Assembly: GCA_008921705.1 (NCBI GenBank)
Contig: VFFE01007487.1
Location: forward strand, 530,425-594,424
Direction of reading: 5' to 3'
Length of the DNA: 64,000 bases
Source: Burhinus oedicnemus
Taxonomy: Eukaryota > Chordata > Aves > Charadriiformes > Burhinidae
Of this stretch, positions 1 to 11,958 are shown one piece after another; positions within the stretch are counted from its first letter, which is position 1; each line of letters starts with the position of its first letter. The notes beneath the pieces were generated by a model. That model searched no databases, was not told where the DNA came from, and worked only from the letters and a program-made list of their open reading frames with translations. A program made the position numbers and the translations under genes.

Positions 1-2540
1 GCTTTTTTTTTTTTTAATAGATAAAGGGGGAAAAAAAAAAAAGTTGTATTTATCTGCTTTGCTTTTACCCCAAGAATAAGCGTTGTTGGGGATCCTGTCA
101 CCTAGGGAGGTATTTCAGGGAGGCGTTTTGTGCAGGTGTGGATCCTTCTGGGGCTGTGGGTGAGGATGGATCCCGGTAGGACACATCCAGCTCCAGCCCT
201 TAGGGCTTCCGATTGGGAATATTAATTCGTCGGAGGTTCATCGAGACGGGTCGTATGCTTAAGCCGTGGTCAAGTTTAGGCTCCGAGCTCTTAAAGCTGT
301 TTTCTCGTGGGGGTTTTTCGGTCCGGAGCCTGCCTGGGGCCTCTGGATGCTGCAGTGGTAGGAAAATGAGATAACAGAGATTTTTGGTCACTTGGCTTTT
401 TGTTGCTTTTAGCGTCTCTGATGGTCATGTGGCCGTTCCCCCAGCAAACCTCACTGTTTTGCTTCTTAAAGTTTCTATTTTGTTTTTAATGCCGACTTAC
501 TCTTAAAAAACACATCTCCGCAATTAGGGATGTGCAGAGATAAAAAGTGAAATTTCTTTTTGTTGGAGGGAATAAGAATAAATTCAGTCTAGATACTTAA
601 AGTGTTTTGTTTTGTGGCTGATGTGAATTAAACGGTTCTTCAAGCTTCAGGATAAGGTGTTTTTTCCCTGTTAATATGATTTTTTTTTTTTTTAATATGA
701 AGCTTAATGTAGCTAACTCATGCAGTGACACTAAATATCCAGTAATGCGAGCTCCGAGGTTACAGATATATACAAAGTACTATATACAAATAGAAATTTG
801 CATGTTTCCCTAGAGAGCCTGTCTGGTTCCACGGTGGTTAAAGCTGTAACATTGGATGCACGGGAACTTCCAGAGATTGCACTTTTTCTTCTTTTTTTTT
901 TTTTTATTTTATTTTTTTCTGGTTCAGGGGACCTTTCATGCGGAGAGACGTTGTCCTTAGTTGCACTGGTTATGTCATGCTATTCCAGCCTGGCGTTACA
1001 TGATGTGACTGATGCAGTCTCGTGTGTCACATCACAGTGAAATCACTGGAGGGAAAAGTTTTCGTCGGTGGGACTTAAGGATATTTATAAAAGTTGGGGT
1101 TTTTTTCTGCGTGATATTTGTTGCTAAGGTGAAAGGCCCTTTACTGCCCTCGAGCTACCTGCGTGACTCCCATGGATATCAGCAGGCGTGAAACCACAGG
1201 TCAGGAGGAGATTGTGGTTCAAAATAAAATTTGAAACCTCTTGTTTCTCTATAGAATGGGTTAGATGTGGTTTTTAGATTATTTTCGAATGGCAGAGCGT
1301 GGCAGCGTCGCTGCAATCCGTCACGTTCTTTCCCGTACTCGGCAGAAGAAAAAGAACTGGATTAACGACCTACCACTTCGTGGTGAGGAGTGGTAAAAGA
1401 GCGTTTGAAATGAGAGGCAAAAGCCTGTTGTCTCGTGAGTTTTGCCTTGGAATAACAAGGCGTCTCGGCACGCGGAACAAACCTGTTTATGCATTTGACC
1501 AAAAATCTGCCTTATATCTAACTTGGAGATTTGATTCGGGTGTTCAGTTCAGGTGGTGCTGAAGCTTTGTAGCAGGATGCCAGTGGGGTACAGAAACCCA
1601 GTTTCTACCGTGTTTACAGAAAACCTATTTTTCATGCTACCCAGCCTTTAGTGATGGGAGAATGTCTGATTATTAGGATGATTTTTCTTTTTTATTATTT
1701 TCTTCCTTTACATAGGACACTGAGGTTTGGATTTTTTGGTGCTTGTATCAACAACATGCGGCGAAATATGTGGTCTTAGACCATGCTCAGCTAAGGTCGC
1801 CAAAATTTGATTTGATATTTAGCCTTTTTAGATATGGAATCCGGCTTAATAAATGTACTTTTCCTGGTGTCTGCATCTTAAAGCCTGCTGATATTGATCC
1901 CACCTTACAAATTAACTCAGGAAACGATTTGTCTCTGTTGTAGTAAACTTGTGCTTCTCGGCACAAAAAGAACGATATTCTAAGGTGGTTGAGTTGCCAG
2001 CCGCGGATTTCGGGTGCCGCGTTCTTTCTCAAGTAATAGCCTAACCTGTTCATTCACGTAGTCTTGTGCCCAGGATTTTGGCAGGTGGTGCATAATAACC
2101 TTATAAACTGTGGAGAAAGAACCCTGGGTGAGAGACCCCGGGAGAATAAGGAATTTAGCCTTCCAGGATTCGAGTTCCGGATCTAAAGCCGAGTTTTGGG
2201 TTGATCCTTGCGAGCTCCAGTTGGCACGGCAGTAGGCTCGACTCTTAACGTGCGATGCTGTAATTCTGGGGTGTTCTTAGGCAAGAAGCCCCAAAGGCCA
2301 GGTGACACACCAAATAGGCATCAAAGCATTTTGAGAGGCTTGGCTGAAGGGTGTAATATATACAAAATATGTAATTATTGTATCGGTTCTGACTCGCAGC
2401 TCCTGGTGGTGGGCAAAGAATATCAGTAGCGATGTTTTCTTTCAAGCTGGTAAAACCTGCTCTTTTTCCCCCTTTTTAGGTGTTTGTTTGAATACATAGA
2501 AGAAGATGACAAGCGTGCATGGATGATTTTACGTAATTAA
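1..2540. other. Non-coding stretch upstream of the NAV2-like first exon
   Basis: I see no gene here. Open frames are all under 90 codons, lie on both strands and show no domain. The stretch has oligo-T and oligo-A runs near 3-15, 31-42, 682-693 and 893-905, but no CR1 copy, tRNA or tandem array that I recognise. If the downstream exon is the internal NAV2 start, this would be an intron of the longer isoform or 5' flank. That is inference. Confidence 0.5.
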
Positions 2541-3029
2541 CACCTGCTAGATTTGCAAAAGGCAATTATCGCTGTGAAGTGTTTACATTGATTTATGGGA
2601 GGAAGGTGGCCCAAGAGAGGGATGCTGATAATATCAACACAGTGGATTAAATGCACATTTACACCTTTATTGACATATAAATTATCCGTGCCGGGGAATG
2701 CACTGAAAAGGCTGCTGATGGAGCAATAATGTGGCACAAACTACTGGGTTTGGATTCAGCTCTGTCATCCTTCTGTGAGGCACGTCAATGGAAACCTTCA
2801 TCTGAGCTAAAATAGGATATAGAGGCTCACAGAATGGCTGCTTGTTAAGATAACGAGCAGTGATGGCAAACAAGACTTTAGAAGGATGATAAAAAACATG
2901 GACGAGGTTTGAAGGAATTCTCTTGCCTTTTTTTTTTTAATTATTTTTTAGGTTTTTTTGTTGTTGTTCGTACTATGGATTTTTAGGGAAAGCTTATAAA
3001 GAGGCCGGAAGAGTCTTTGTAGCTGGGAA
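2541..3029 (+). promoter_or_regulatory. Putative promoter-proximal region and 5' UTR of the NAV2-like first exon
   Basis: This is the sequence just upstream of the first ATG. It is not strongly CpG-rich, so it would be a tissue-restricted rather than a housekeeping promoter. A TATA-like box sits at 2995-3000. An in-frame TAA at 2997-2999 closes the frame upstream of the ATG, so this segment is not an upstream coding extension. The alternative is that the exon starts at an acceptor in the T-rich tract ending near 2986. That would make the exon internal, with a longer untranslated leader. Confidence 0.35.
2995..3000 (+). promoter_or_regulatory. TATA-like element (TATAAA)
   Basis: The sequence reads cTTATAAAGAgg. 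If it is a functional TATA box, transcription would start about 25-30 bases downstream, close to 3020-3030. That leaves almost no 5' UTR before the ATG at 3030, which weakens the assignment. A chance match in AT-rich DNA is quite possible. Confidence 0.25.
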
Positions 3030-3104
3030 ATGGAACCTGGCTCTGAATCCAGCCAACATCAGAAAAGAAAGCCTGTGACACATGGACTGGAAGATCAAAA
3101 AAGG
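3030..3104 (+). CDS. NAV2: First coding exon, neuron navigator 2-like (alternative short N-terminus)
   Basis: The exon encodes 25 residues beginning MEPGSESSQ, continuing through a basic KRKP segment and ending LEDQKR. The start is supported by the context GAAATGG (purine at -3, G at +4) and by an in-frame stop at 2997-2999. The frame ends on a complete AGG codon followed by GTAAGTG, a phase-0 donor. From memory, an alternative isoform of human NAV2 starts with a near-identical 25-residue leader. That leader is joined in phase 0 to the exon opening the calponin-homology domain (IYTDWANHYL). NAV2 is a large cytoskeleton-associated protein with an N-terminal CH domain, coiled coils and a C-terminal AAA+ ATPase, linked to neurite outgrowth and reported as retinoic-acid inducible. 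The CH-domain exon was not found downstream, so the next exon probably lies beyond 64000. The peptide is short and the identification rests on recall. The gene structure signals are direct observation. Confidence 0.6.
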
Positions 3105-3110
3105 GTAAGT
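3105..3110 (+). other. NAV2: 5' splice donor (AGG|GTAAGT)
   Basis: GTAAGT matches the donor consensus from +1 to +6 and is followed by G. It falls exactly at a codon boundary of the NAV2-like reading frame. Reading through instead gives a further 45 codons of unrelated sequence to a stop at 3240-3242, so splicing here is the more sensible reading. Confidence 0.55.
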
Positions 3111-6100
3111 GACAAAAGGCGGGTGCGCTTTCTGCTTAAATTGCTGGATGAGATACAAGTGGCAGAAGAGCTCCTTGTGACTCTTCTATCAATTGCAGTT
3201 GCTGCTCGCTGTGCTTGGCCAGCTGTAGATCTCTCCTCCTGATTATATGTTTTAAAAAATGTTTGTCTCTTCAGGCTTGTTCCAATGTATGGAGCAAAGA
3301 GCTGAGGGAAGGGAAAACTGTGTAATACGAGTGAAAGAAGGGAAGAATCTGCAGAATTTTGGGTAGTTGTTGATGAAGAGACTTACGGTGTAAATGAAGT
3401 ATACTGATTTTTACTGAGTCTGGTCAGATTATTGATTTATTGTAACTTAAACTTTTTTATTGATACCATTAGAGAGGTTAAAAAATTGCTTTCTTGGGAT
3501 TTGGTGATTAAATTTGCTGAAAATGTTGTACGCTTGTCAGTATCCTCATCGTCCTGACGGCAGCGTTTGCGTTTTTACTGTAGTTTCCAGATGTGACTTT
3601 GACTTGAACCAAACCAAAATGCGCCATGGAATGTGCTTAATGTCAGCTGGTGGACCTTATTTTGTCCAAGTGCTCGGTGGAAGCTCTGTGTCGAGGTAGT
3701 TTTGTGTTACTTAATACTAATGGATTGGCGCATTAAGCTGACCTAAATGAAGTTGCCGTCTCAGACAAACTGTACCTTGTGAACAGTTGGGGCTTTAAAG
3801 TTGTTTTCTTGGCACCAGCCAGGCAAACTGTAAGACTCGACATGTTTCTACTGTATAAATCATTTATATCGTTTTCAACGCGGCTTTGATGGGTGATAGA
3901 AAACACCGTGTGTTCAGCTTTTTGTGGAGAGCTCCTTTTTCCTGTAGCTCCTACACGTGATTTTTATTTCAGTTGAAAAGTGAGTTGGAAAAAAAAAATT
4001 GACCATCAGCTATTATTTTGCTGTTCAACAGCGCTGTCTGATTTCGGAGACAGGGAGCTTCGTGTCACAATTTCATCAAGTCTGCTGAAAAATAAAAGTA
4101 GTTTCCCTATCACCCCATTAGAAATCTAAGCAGCCTGGAAAACTTTCAGAAATTGGATAAAATGCAGCTGTTTCCTTAGAGAGAAATGACATTTAGGGAA
4201 CCCTTATTTGGGGAACCAAGTAGAAGCCCTAAATGTGTGTAATCACACCAAGAACGATCTATTAACCGATAAGCTGCCAAGGTCTTCCTTCTTTTTTCAA
4301 GGAAGCGTTTTGGGGCTGAAGTAAATCAATAAGGGTTGAAACGAAATCCTTCTATTGACTTAATTTCTGGAGGCTGCTAGTACCCTTTTTTTTTTTCTCC
4401 TCCTTAAGTATACATTATACTGCATATAGGGTATGATGGGAAAAACATTTGGGACCTGTGTCACCAAAGTATACTATAACTGTTCTGATGCACCAAAATT
4501 AATATGCAATTACGTCTGTCTCTCCTTGCTGATAGGTATAGAAGGCTACATCTCCCATCTGCTCCTGGCTCTGGGTGTTCGGTGCACATGGAGTATGGGG
4601 CCTCTGAATGTATAATGTAACCCCGAGCGAGGCTCGGTGGCAGCTGGGATAACATCAATTGGTCATGCTTTGCTGCCGTTCATTTTAACTTGAACTCTAG
4701 CCGTCATGGAGATTATTAAATTTATAATGATATATGTAAGATCTGTTTTAATGACTCTGCACGCTTGGGTGATCTCCCTCACTTCTGTTTGCAAAACAAG
4801 TCTTAATAGAGTATTACGTTTCATTTCCTATAGAATTTTCCAGGGAAAGGTTACTGACGAGAGCTTTGTTTAAATTTGTTTACTGGGAAAAATCAGTTTG
4901 GAATAGAAATGGTGATGCAACTCAGTTGTTATTGTGGAGTTGAATAGTAATATAAACTTTGCTGTTCTTAAGCTTAAAATTCTGAGATTTCTGATTGGGA
5001 AGAGTGGGGGTGTGATCAAGGGCCATTAAAATTAATCATCAGGAGATACTTTTGTTATTGGAAACGAGGCTTGTGCTGGAAGAAATAAGACCAAGCTCAC
5101 TTTAAATCGGGCGAGTGCATTCTCCTTTTTATAACAGTATATTTCATGGACGTAAAGTCAACCGTTGTTTAGTGTTTTTGAAGCAGTAAGAAATCCGTGT
5201 GTGTGTGTGTACACCAATCAATGCTGCATCTGGCATGCCTTTCCCGACTAAAATACGGAAAGCTAGGTTTGCATTTCTGGGGTAGAAATAAAGCTTAATT
5301 TGCTTTTTTTTTAATGGGTGTATTTCTAGGTATATACTTAGAAGCTATATTGATTAAAGCAAGATGAGATTTAGTACTTATGCTTATTTTATAGAAGTAT
5401 GGGGTTTGTTTTTTGTGTGTTGGCTGATCTTCAAGAACTGGAAACTGGGCTGCGTCTGACGTTGCTGAAATCAGTAGAAGCAGGTTCTTTTCACTCATCA
5501 CCGTATTAGCTTTCCAGGCTGAGTTTCAGAGGACTCCAGTATTAATGTTCGGGATAGCATCGCATCTACCTACATAACTTATGTTGGCTCTAGTGGGAAT
5601 TACATAGCCAAATTCCATGCAACTTGTAATCCACGAGTGAAAAATTTGATCGGGTTTGACAACCCTGTAAGCGGACCATCTGAAGGTAGCAGGATTACGA
5701 ACACAAATACTGGTGTGAATTAAGTGAGCGGGCTTTATGCCGCTATATGACCTTGGCAACAAAGTCTTTCAATACAAGAGTGATATAGGTGATGCTATAG
5801 ACTTGTTGAGTTTGTGTGTAGTTTATTGTTTTGACAGCAAAAATGGATGATCGCTTACGACCAGTGAATTCACAGATTTATTTTTTTTCTTGAAGAGGCG
5901 CCTTGAGGAAATCAGTGTAAAGCAGGTAGAAACTGCTGTTAAAATAATCTAGTTAGGTACATTTCAATCGTCGTGTGTCATGAAAAATTTAGTACTGCCC
6001 TGTGTTCTGATTAAACGCATTTTCTGCCGATGAGTGTAATGGAATATTTCTTCAGTTTATTTCCATCCTTCATTCCCACTCTTTCTGATTTCTCATTCAG

Positions 6101-9100
6101 AGCAGTAGCTCTAAGTTAGTGGGACATGGTAAAGAAATGTGTATGTGTAATAGTGACAGAAGTGTCTTCTGCTCTGCCTGAATGAACCCTCTTTGATTGA
6201 ACCACGAGTAAAACATAACTGTGAAATGAATTTAGACTTTGGAAGGATCTCTGTAAATGTGCATTTCATATGTGCTCTGTTGTCCAACTAAACTTCTGGT
6301 TCTACTAAACACCACAAATCACAAGGTAGTCAGAGATTTATTTGTGCCTGCCTGGCATATTAGGCTGGTCGGTTTTAGGAAGGACAGTCCCTGCCGGCAG
6401 CGGCACAGAAAGCATCATGCGCACGTCGCACCTCATAGGGCTCGTAGGTGGTGGCTTGCTTTCGTGTGGGGGTTTGTGGTTGGGTTGGGGTTTTTTTGAC
6501 TGCAGAAAAATTGTCACCCTGGACTTTGAAGTGTCCGTTCAAGCTACCCGGACAGGCTACTACAGAAGCGTAGAGGATCTGACACTGGACCTCGTAAAGC
6601 CAAACTGGTGGTGGTCTGCCAGTAGTGTTTTTTCTTTATTTCTACTTGATAGAGAACTTCCTCATCTTTTCTTTTTTTTTTTTGAGTGATAAATGTGCAA
6701 GTTGCAGTTTTACAGTGTTAAAAGCAGACTAACACTTTCGTGGGGGTGTGTCTTCTGTCTTGACTTGTTTTCATTTAAACAGTCTTAGTGATACACATGA
6801 CTGAAGCCATATGCTGTAGCTTTCTCTTGGTTTGTGTTGTGTTTTTCCTGGGTTATTATTGATACGCTTCAGATTTGCTTGAGGATACTTTGCTGCCTTT
6901 CTATCAAAGTCAGTTTAAGGAGCATAAGTGGTGTCGCACGTATTGACCTTCTCATATTGAGAACTTGCGTTGTTTGAAGTAGGGTAATGTTGACGGAGTA
7001 CCGTATTTATTAGTAGTTTTTTGTGCTGAGACATGGATGCAGTTGATGGGTGCTGTGCTGTTGAGCCAGTGTGAAAGCACTCAAGTATAACCACTTATAA
7101 ATTGCAGTAGGGCTTACCTTATGAAATTACAGCAAGCTGCCGTGTGGTGTTTCGATAATGTAAGTGGGCTGTTACGGAAAAAGGAATGCAATAAATATCC
7201 ACTGAGCAAGAGAACTGAGAAAATGTCGTAACCTCTCCTTCATTTTGCAAATGTTTAAACCCCTTCTGTAAACATAACAATCTATGTAAGATTTTTTTTT
7301 TTTAGTTCCTAGGTTTATGTTTTTATTTTTGTAATTAAGATTGTTAATGAATCTACTTTAAATCTGATGTTCAGAGAATCAGATGTGGGAGACTTTGTTA
7401 CACGGATGGGCCTTGGTGATCTGTCCAGGGCTCGGCTTCTGCTTGAAGGTCCTAAGTTTTCTGCTTCTAAGATGCTCCTGAAGCCTATCTTGTGGCCATG
7501 CTGTCTGTCTTTTAAACCACTCCTTGTTTAAAAAATTGAGTCAAAGAAACCAGTAGTTCTGTTCAGTTCAGTGATGCACCTTGATGATTGTTACAAGGTA
7601 TTCGGTTCCTCTATTTTCTGTTAAAAGTTCTTTCTGCAATGCTTTTAATGAGAGAGTTGTGCACGAGTGTGTGATTTCGTTATTGCCAGTCCTCTCCCAG
7701 TCAGACTCTGGTCTTAAAGGAATTTCCTGGATGAAGAAACAGGGCTAGCTATGATTGTCAAAAATATCTATGTATGGTAAACAGCGAATTGAGCTGCTGT
7801 CTGTTGTAATATTTGTTTAATTAAAGGAATTTTGCAAGCTTTTTAAAATTAGGGGCTGATTTTTTTTTCCAACGTGTGTAAGTTTACATTAGGATGCCAT
7901 AGAAAGGATCTGTGGTGATGTAGAGCAATCGAAGATCAGACTGCAAGTGGTGAACTTCATGTGCTTGAGGTCTCCGTGGTGTAGTCTCATCTAGAATTGA
8001 CTTGGGTGCGATTCTCTCAGGTTTTCATCATTCTGCGCTGTCCTTTTCCCCCATGTCTGTGTTACTGCGAAATGAAAAAAGCTTGTGTGAGATTTCTTGA
8101 GGTCTTACACAAATTGTTGGGTTGTACCTCTCTTTTGTAAAGAGCAAACCGTACGCAGCGTAGGTACCTATGCTATGACTTGTTAAGCAGATATATATGG
8201 CTCCTAAAGAAACGGATGGAATACCTGTGGATGGGACTTGTAAGGTAGGTGTGCTGGATTATTTATTTCTGTTCCTACTGATGGTCAGCTGAACATTAAG
8301 ACTTCTAAGAAGCTGAGCGCTTCTGTGGCCATGCAGGTCGCTTCTTGTATCTGGAAAGCCAGCTTCATTTTGAGTTGAAGTGAAGGAGATCTGTTCGTGT
8401 TCAGGGATTAGGAGTGTTGGCATACAAAGCAGGAAAATTAGGCTAAGTTTACAACAGTACTGCAAACTGGAGGGGACAGCGGTGACTTCCACTTGTATCC
8501 TAGTGTGTATGGGGCATACATGAGGTAGAACCTTGATTTAAATAAAGTTTTGATTTGCATTCTCCCATTTCACAGAAGAATAGCCAGATTGGTTTATATG
8601 GACTCATTCCTGTATATTTTATCATAATCTCTGCTCTTGAACCTGATTCATTTTAAATTATTTTTTTTTCTGTCTGTGATTGGAATTAAGCTTCCTGGTA
8701 AATAGTTGACATGAAATTGGTCTTTCTGTCCCAGTGAGTGAGGCTACTTTTGTGACAATGTCAGAATCTGTTCAATCTTCTTCTATATTGGGTATGACTT
8801 TTTATTTTCTCTTTTTTTTTAATTGTTAATATTCTGGAGCCTCCTTCCAAACAATTGTCCCTGAAGGAGTCCATCCCAAGGTATCCTGGATGATCTTAAC
8901 TATGTGATATCATTGGAAGCAGAGACTTGGGTGTAGGTAACCAAGTTCAAATCATGATTTTTTGCCCGATCAGGAGTGGATATCTCATATCAGTTGTTCA
9001 TATTGCTGGGTTGTGTAATTTCTGTTTAATGACATGTACATCAGAATAAATCTAGCTTCAAAAAAATTCCTCTGCGTTGGTGTATTGGTACGCTTCTGTC

Positions 9101-10700
9101 CCCTTTGGTTGAGAATGCTAAATTGAACTCTCCAAGTCTTTTGGTTGAACCAGCACACCACTTCTTTCACTGAACAGGAATAAAATAATGAACAAAAATC
9201 CTGTAGTCACCAAGACCGTATTTCTTTTCCTCATACTGAGTGAAGTTCTTTCTCTTGAAAATAACTTTGCCTTGTCTAAAGAGTTTGTCTGAAGTTCTAA
9301 GGATGTGGAAAAAAGATCCATGTGTGAGCACAGTGGCGTTGCAAGGCAACGTAGGGTACCGTTCTAAATCATTTGGGCGTGCTTTGAAAATTCTGATCTT
9401 CCGGGTGGGTTAAGTGATGAAGGACAATATTGGCTTTCCACATTAACAGTGACTTAAAGCCTCTGTTAGAGGGAGGGAGTAAAGTTGATCAGGAGATGCA
9501 ACCAAGTAGGTGATGAGATTCATAAACAACTGCTACTTGTGTTGTGGCTGTATATTAATGGCAAAATTGTGAATGAAACATTACGCTACACAGGCTAGGA
9601 CTCTGGAGTTCTCTGTGAAAAGCATTTATAACACCTTTTACAAACTTGCAGAAGGCACTGTTTTAGCAGAATGCCCAGTTCTGGATCTTTATCTTAGCCA
9701 AAAATAGAGGATGGGGTGGAGTTACTGTGTGCTCGGAAGAGCCTGACACCTACTTTCCTCCACACGCAACAATTATTCTTGTGGGTTTATTCCAAAATCC
9801 TGGGAAGCATGCTTCTGAAGATGCTTGTATGGAAGAGTATTTACACAGTAGATAAATACAGGTGCCATTTTAAATGGAACTCTACAAAATCAGGTAGAAA
9901 TGACTTCTGTTTGCTGAAACTGTGTTGAACAATATGGAGGAGTTGATTATTTCTGGTCCCAAAGGAGTGAGGTTAGTGCTGATGAGTACTTTATGACATT
10001 CCTAACGCTCTCCTTGCCTCCAAGAGCTTCCCCGCTTGCAGGCGTGGGTATCTACGTAGCACCTAGTTTTAAGCTGGCTTCACCCCTGCCTTCTGTGGTG
10101 GTAGATCAAGAATACGTTGGTGTGATCCTACAACAGTCTGTCTGGTATGCTGTACTGCCTGTGGCACTGGTCAATATCTCATGTCTCAGAGCTGGAGAGA
10201 AACCCAGCATCATGAAACGATGCATCAGCTGGTTGCCTTGTGTCGGGAAGAAATCCAGCCCTTCCTTGAGCTGCTGCTGAAAATGGGCTTTAAAGCTGAA
10301 GGCATTAGATACAGTTATCGTTCTTATTCTGGATGACTTACAAGTATTAATGGTCATAAATCAGCTGGGATATTTTAAAATTAATCCAGGCACCTTGGTT
10401 CTGTGGAAAAAACTCCAGTCAGCAGTGGATTGTATGGGGAGGTGGTATTCTGCATGGAATACCGTCTTCTCAAGTTGGCTTTGGGGTTCCTTGTCCAGGG
10501 CTGGTGAGTGTGGGCTGAAGAGGGAGAGCTCGGGGACTGGGCTCACTGCTGCGGCTGGCTCTGGGTGCATGAGTGAGCCTGTGGCTCGGGTTTTGCACGT
10601 CCTGTGCTAAAATTGAGAATTTGATAGCTGAGGTCCTAACAGCTTCATCAGTCTGATTTCAAAGGTAATGAAACCAAAATGCTTGAGCAGTAAATACAGG
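3111..10700 (+). other. Intron-like stretch, no gene recognised
   Basis: This is presumed first intron of the NAV2-like gene. Open frames are short (up to 115 codons, at 6342-6689) and none shows a recognisable domain, signal peptide or splice context. A (GT)n run of about 14 bases is at 5197-5210. Oligo-T runs occur near 4387-4396, 6670-6681 and 7290-7302. A G/T-rich patch lies at about 6455-6500. No transposon copy is evident. Confidence 0.5.
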
Positions 10701-10878
10701 TGTGCTGGGTTGACCCTGGCTGGAGGCCGGGTGCCCACCAAAGCCCCCCTATCACTCCCCTCCTCAGCTGGACAGGGGAGAGGAGATACAATGAAAGGCT
10801 TGTGGGTTGAGATAAGGACAGGGAGATCACTCACCAGTTACCACCATGGGCAAAACAGGCTTGACTTGAGGAAAATTA

Positions 10879-10884
10879 TTTATT
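10879..10884 (-). terminator. Polyadenylation signal (AATAAA) of the LTR
   Basis: The - strand reads TTGGTAATAAATAATTTTC. It lies about 180 bases before the LTR 3' edge at 10701, in the part that would correspond to R/U5. It would serve retroviral 3' end formation on the - strand, opposite to the NAV2-like exon. Confidence 0.45.
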
Positions 10885-11405
10885 ACCAATCAAATTGGAG
10901 TAGGATAACAAGAAACCAAATTTTAAAACACCTTCCCCCCGCCCCTCCCTTTTTCCTGGGCTTGACTTTGCTCCCAATTCTCTACCTCTTCCCCCCCCAA
11001 GTGGTGCAGGGGGATGGGGAATGGGGGTTGTGGTCAGTTCATCACATATTGTCTCTGCTGCTCCTTCCTCAGGGGGAGGACTCCTCACACTCAACCTGTG
11101 CTCCAGTGTGGGGTCCATCCCATGGGAGACAGTCCTCCATGAACTTCTCCAATGTGAGTCTTTCCCATGGGCTGCAGTCCTTCACGACTGCTCCAGTGTG
11201 GGTCCCTTCCACAGGGTGCAGTCCTTCAGGAAGAGACTGCTCCAGCACAAGTCCCCCATGGGGGTCACAAGTCCCACCAGCAAACCTGTTCCAGCATGGG
11301 CTCCTCTCTCCATGGGGCCACAGGTCCTGCCAGGAGCCTGCTCCAGCATGGGCTTCCCACAGGGTCACAGGCTCCTTCAGGCATCCACCTGCTCTGGTGT
11401 GGGGT

Positions 11406-11582
11406 CCTCCATGGGCTGCAGGTGGGGTCTCTGCTCCACTGTTAACCTCCATGGGCTGCAGGTAGGGTCTCTGCTCCCCTGTTAACCTCCATGGGCTGCA
11501 GGTGGGGTCTCTGCTCCATTGTTAACCTCCATGGGCTGCAGGTGGGGTCTCTGCTCCACTGTTAACCTCCATGGGCTGCAGG
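11406..11582. repeat. 40-bp tandem repeat inside the LTR (about 4.4 copies)
   Basis: Four consecutive 40-base units start at 11406, 11446, 11486 and 11526, each opening with CCTCCATGGGCTGCAG. A partial fifth unit starts at 11566. Units one and four are identical and the others differ by one or two bases, so the expansion is recent relative to the rest of the element. Because 40 is not a multiple of three, each unit shifts the reading frame. The LTR's - strand open frames therefore repeat the same short peptide (MEVNSGAETPPAAHGG) in different frames. Confidence 0.9.
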
Positions 11583-11938
11583 AGGACAGCCTGCCTCACC
11601 ATGGTCTTCACCATGGGCTGCAGGGAAAGCTCTGCTCTGGCTCCTGGAGCACCTCCTGCCCCTCCTTCTTCACTGACCATGGTGTCTGCAGGGCTGTTTC
11701 TCTCACATATTCTCACTCCTCTCTCCGGCTGCAGTCGTGCAGGTTTTTTTCCCCTCTTCTTAAGTACGTTATCCCAGAGGTGCTACCACAGTCACTGACG
11801 GGCTCAGCCTTGGCCAGCGGTGGGTCTGTCTTGGAGGCAGCTGGTATGGGCTGTGTCAGACATGGGGACAGCTTCTAGCAGCTTCTCACAGAAGCCACCC
11901 CTGTAGCCCCCCTGCTATCAAAACCTTGCCACGCAAAC

Positions 11939-11958
11939 NNNNNNNNNNNNNNNNNNNN
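11939..11958. other. Assembly gap (20 N)
   Basis: There are exactly 20 undetermined bases at the outer edge of the LTR. A fixed 20-N length usually marks a gap of unknown size, so additional retroviral sequence or a second LTR could be missing. Confidence 0.95.

Larger units (their letters stand above)
10701..11938 (-). mobile_element. Solo LTR of an endogenous retrovirus (avian long GC-rich LTR family), 5' edge lost in a gap
   Basis: This 1.24-kb block is sharply richer in G+C than its flanks and starts with TG at 10701. It resembles a dispersed LTR family seen in many neoavian genomes; a TguLTR5-type or ERVL-like name is only a guess. The - strand is the likely sense strand. On it, a promoter-like segment with GATAACGTACTTAAG lies near 11757-11772. 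The body is built from degenerate CTGGAGCAG-containing units. An AATAAA signal is at 10879-10884, and the element ends in CA at 10701. The opposite end (GTTTGCGTGG on the - strand) runs into 20 Ns, so the terminal bases and the target duplication cannot be seen. No gag, pol or env sequence and no second LTR is present. Open frames inside it (for example 11069-11452 on -, 10668-11465 on +) reflect low stop density in GC-rich repeats. Confidence 0.75.

Noticed and set aside
2160..2185. GATTCGAGTTCC resembling a tRNA B box
   Set aside because: No A box, acceptor stem or cloverleaf can be formed around it.
10668..11465. 265-codon open frame on the + strand, the longest in the window
   Set aside because: It lies almost wholly inside the LTR, antisense to its likely transcription. 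The repeated tryptophan, serine and proline-rich peptide reflects GC-rich tandem units without stops.
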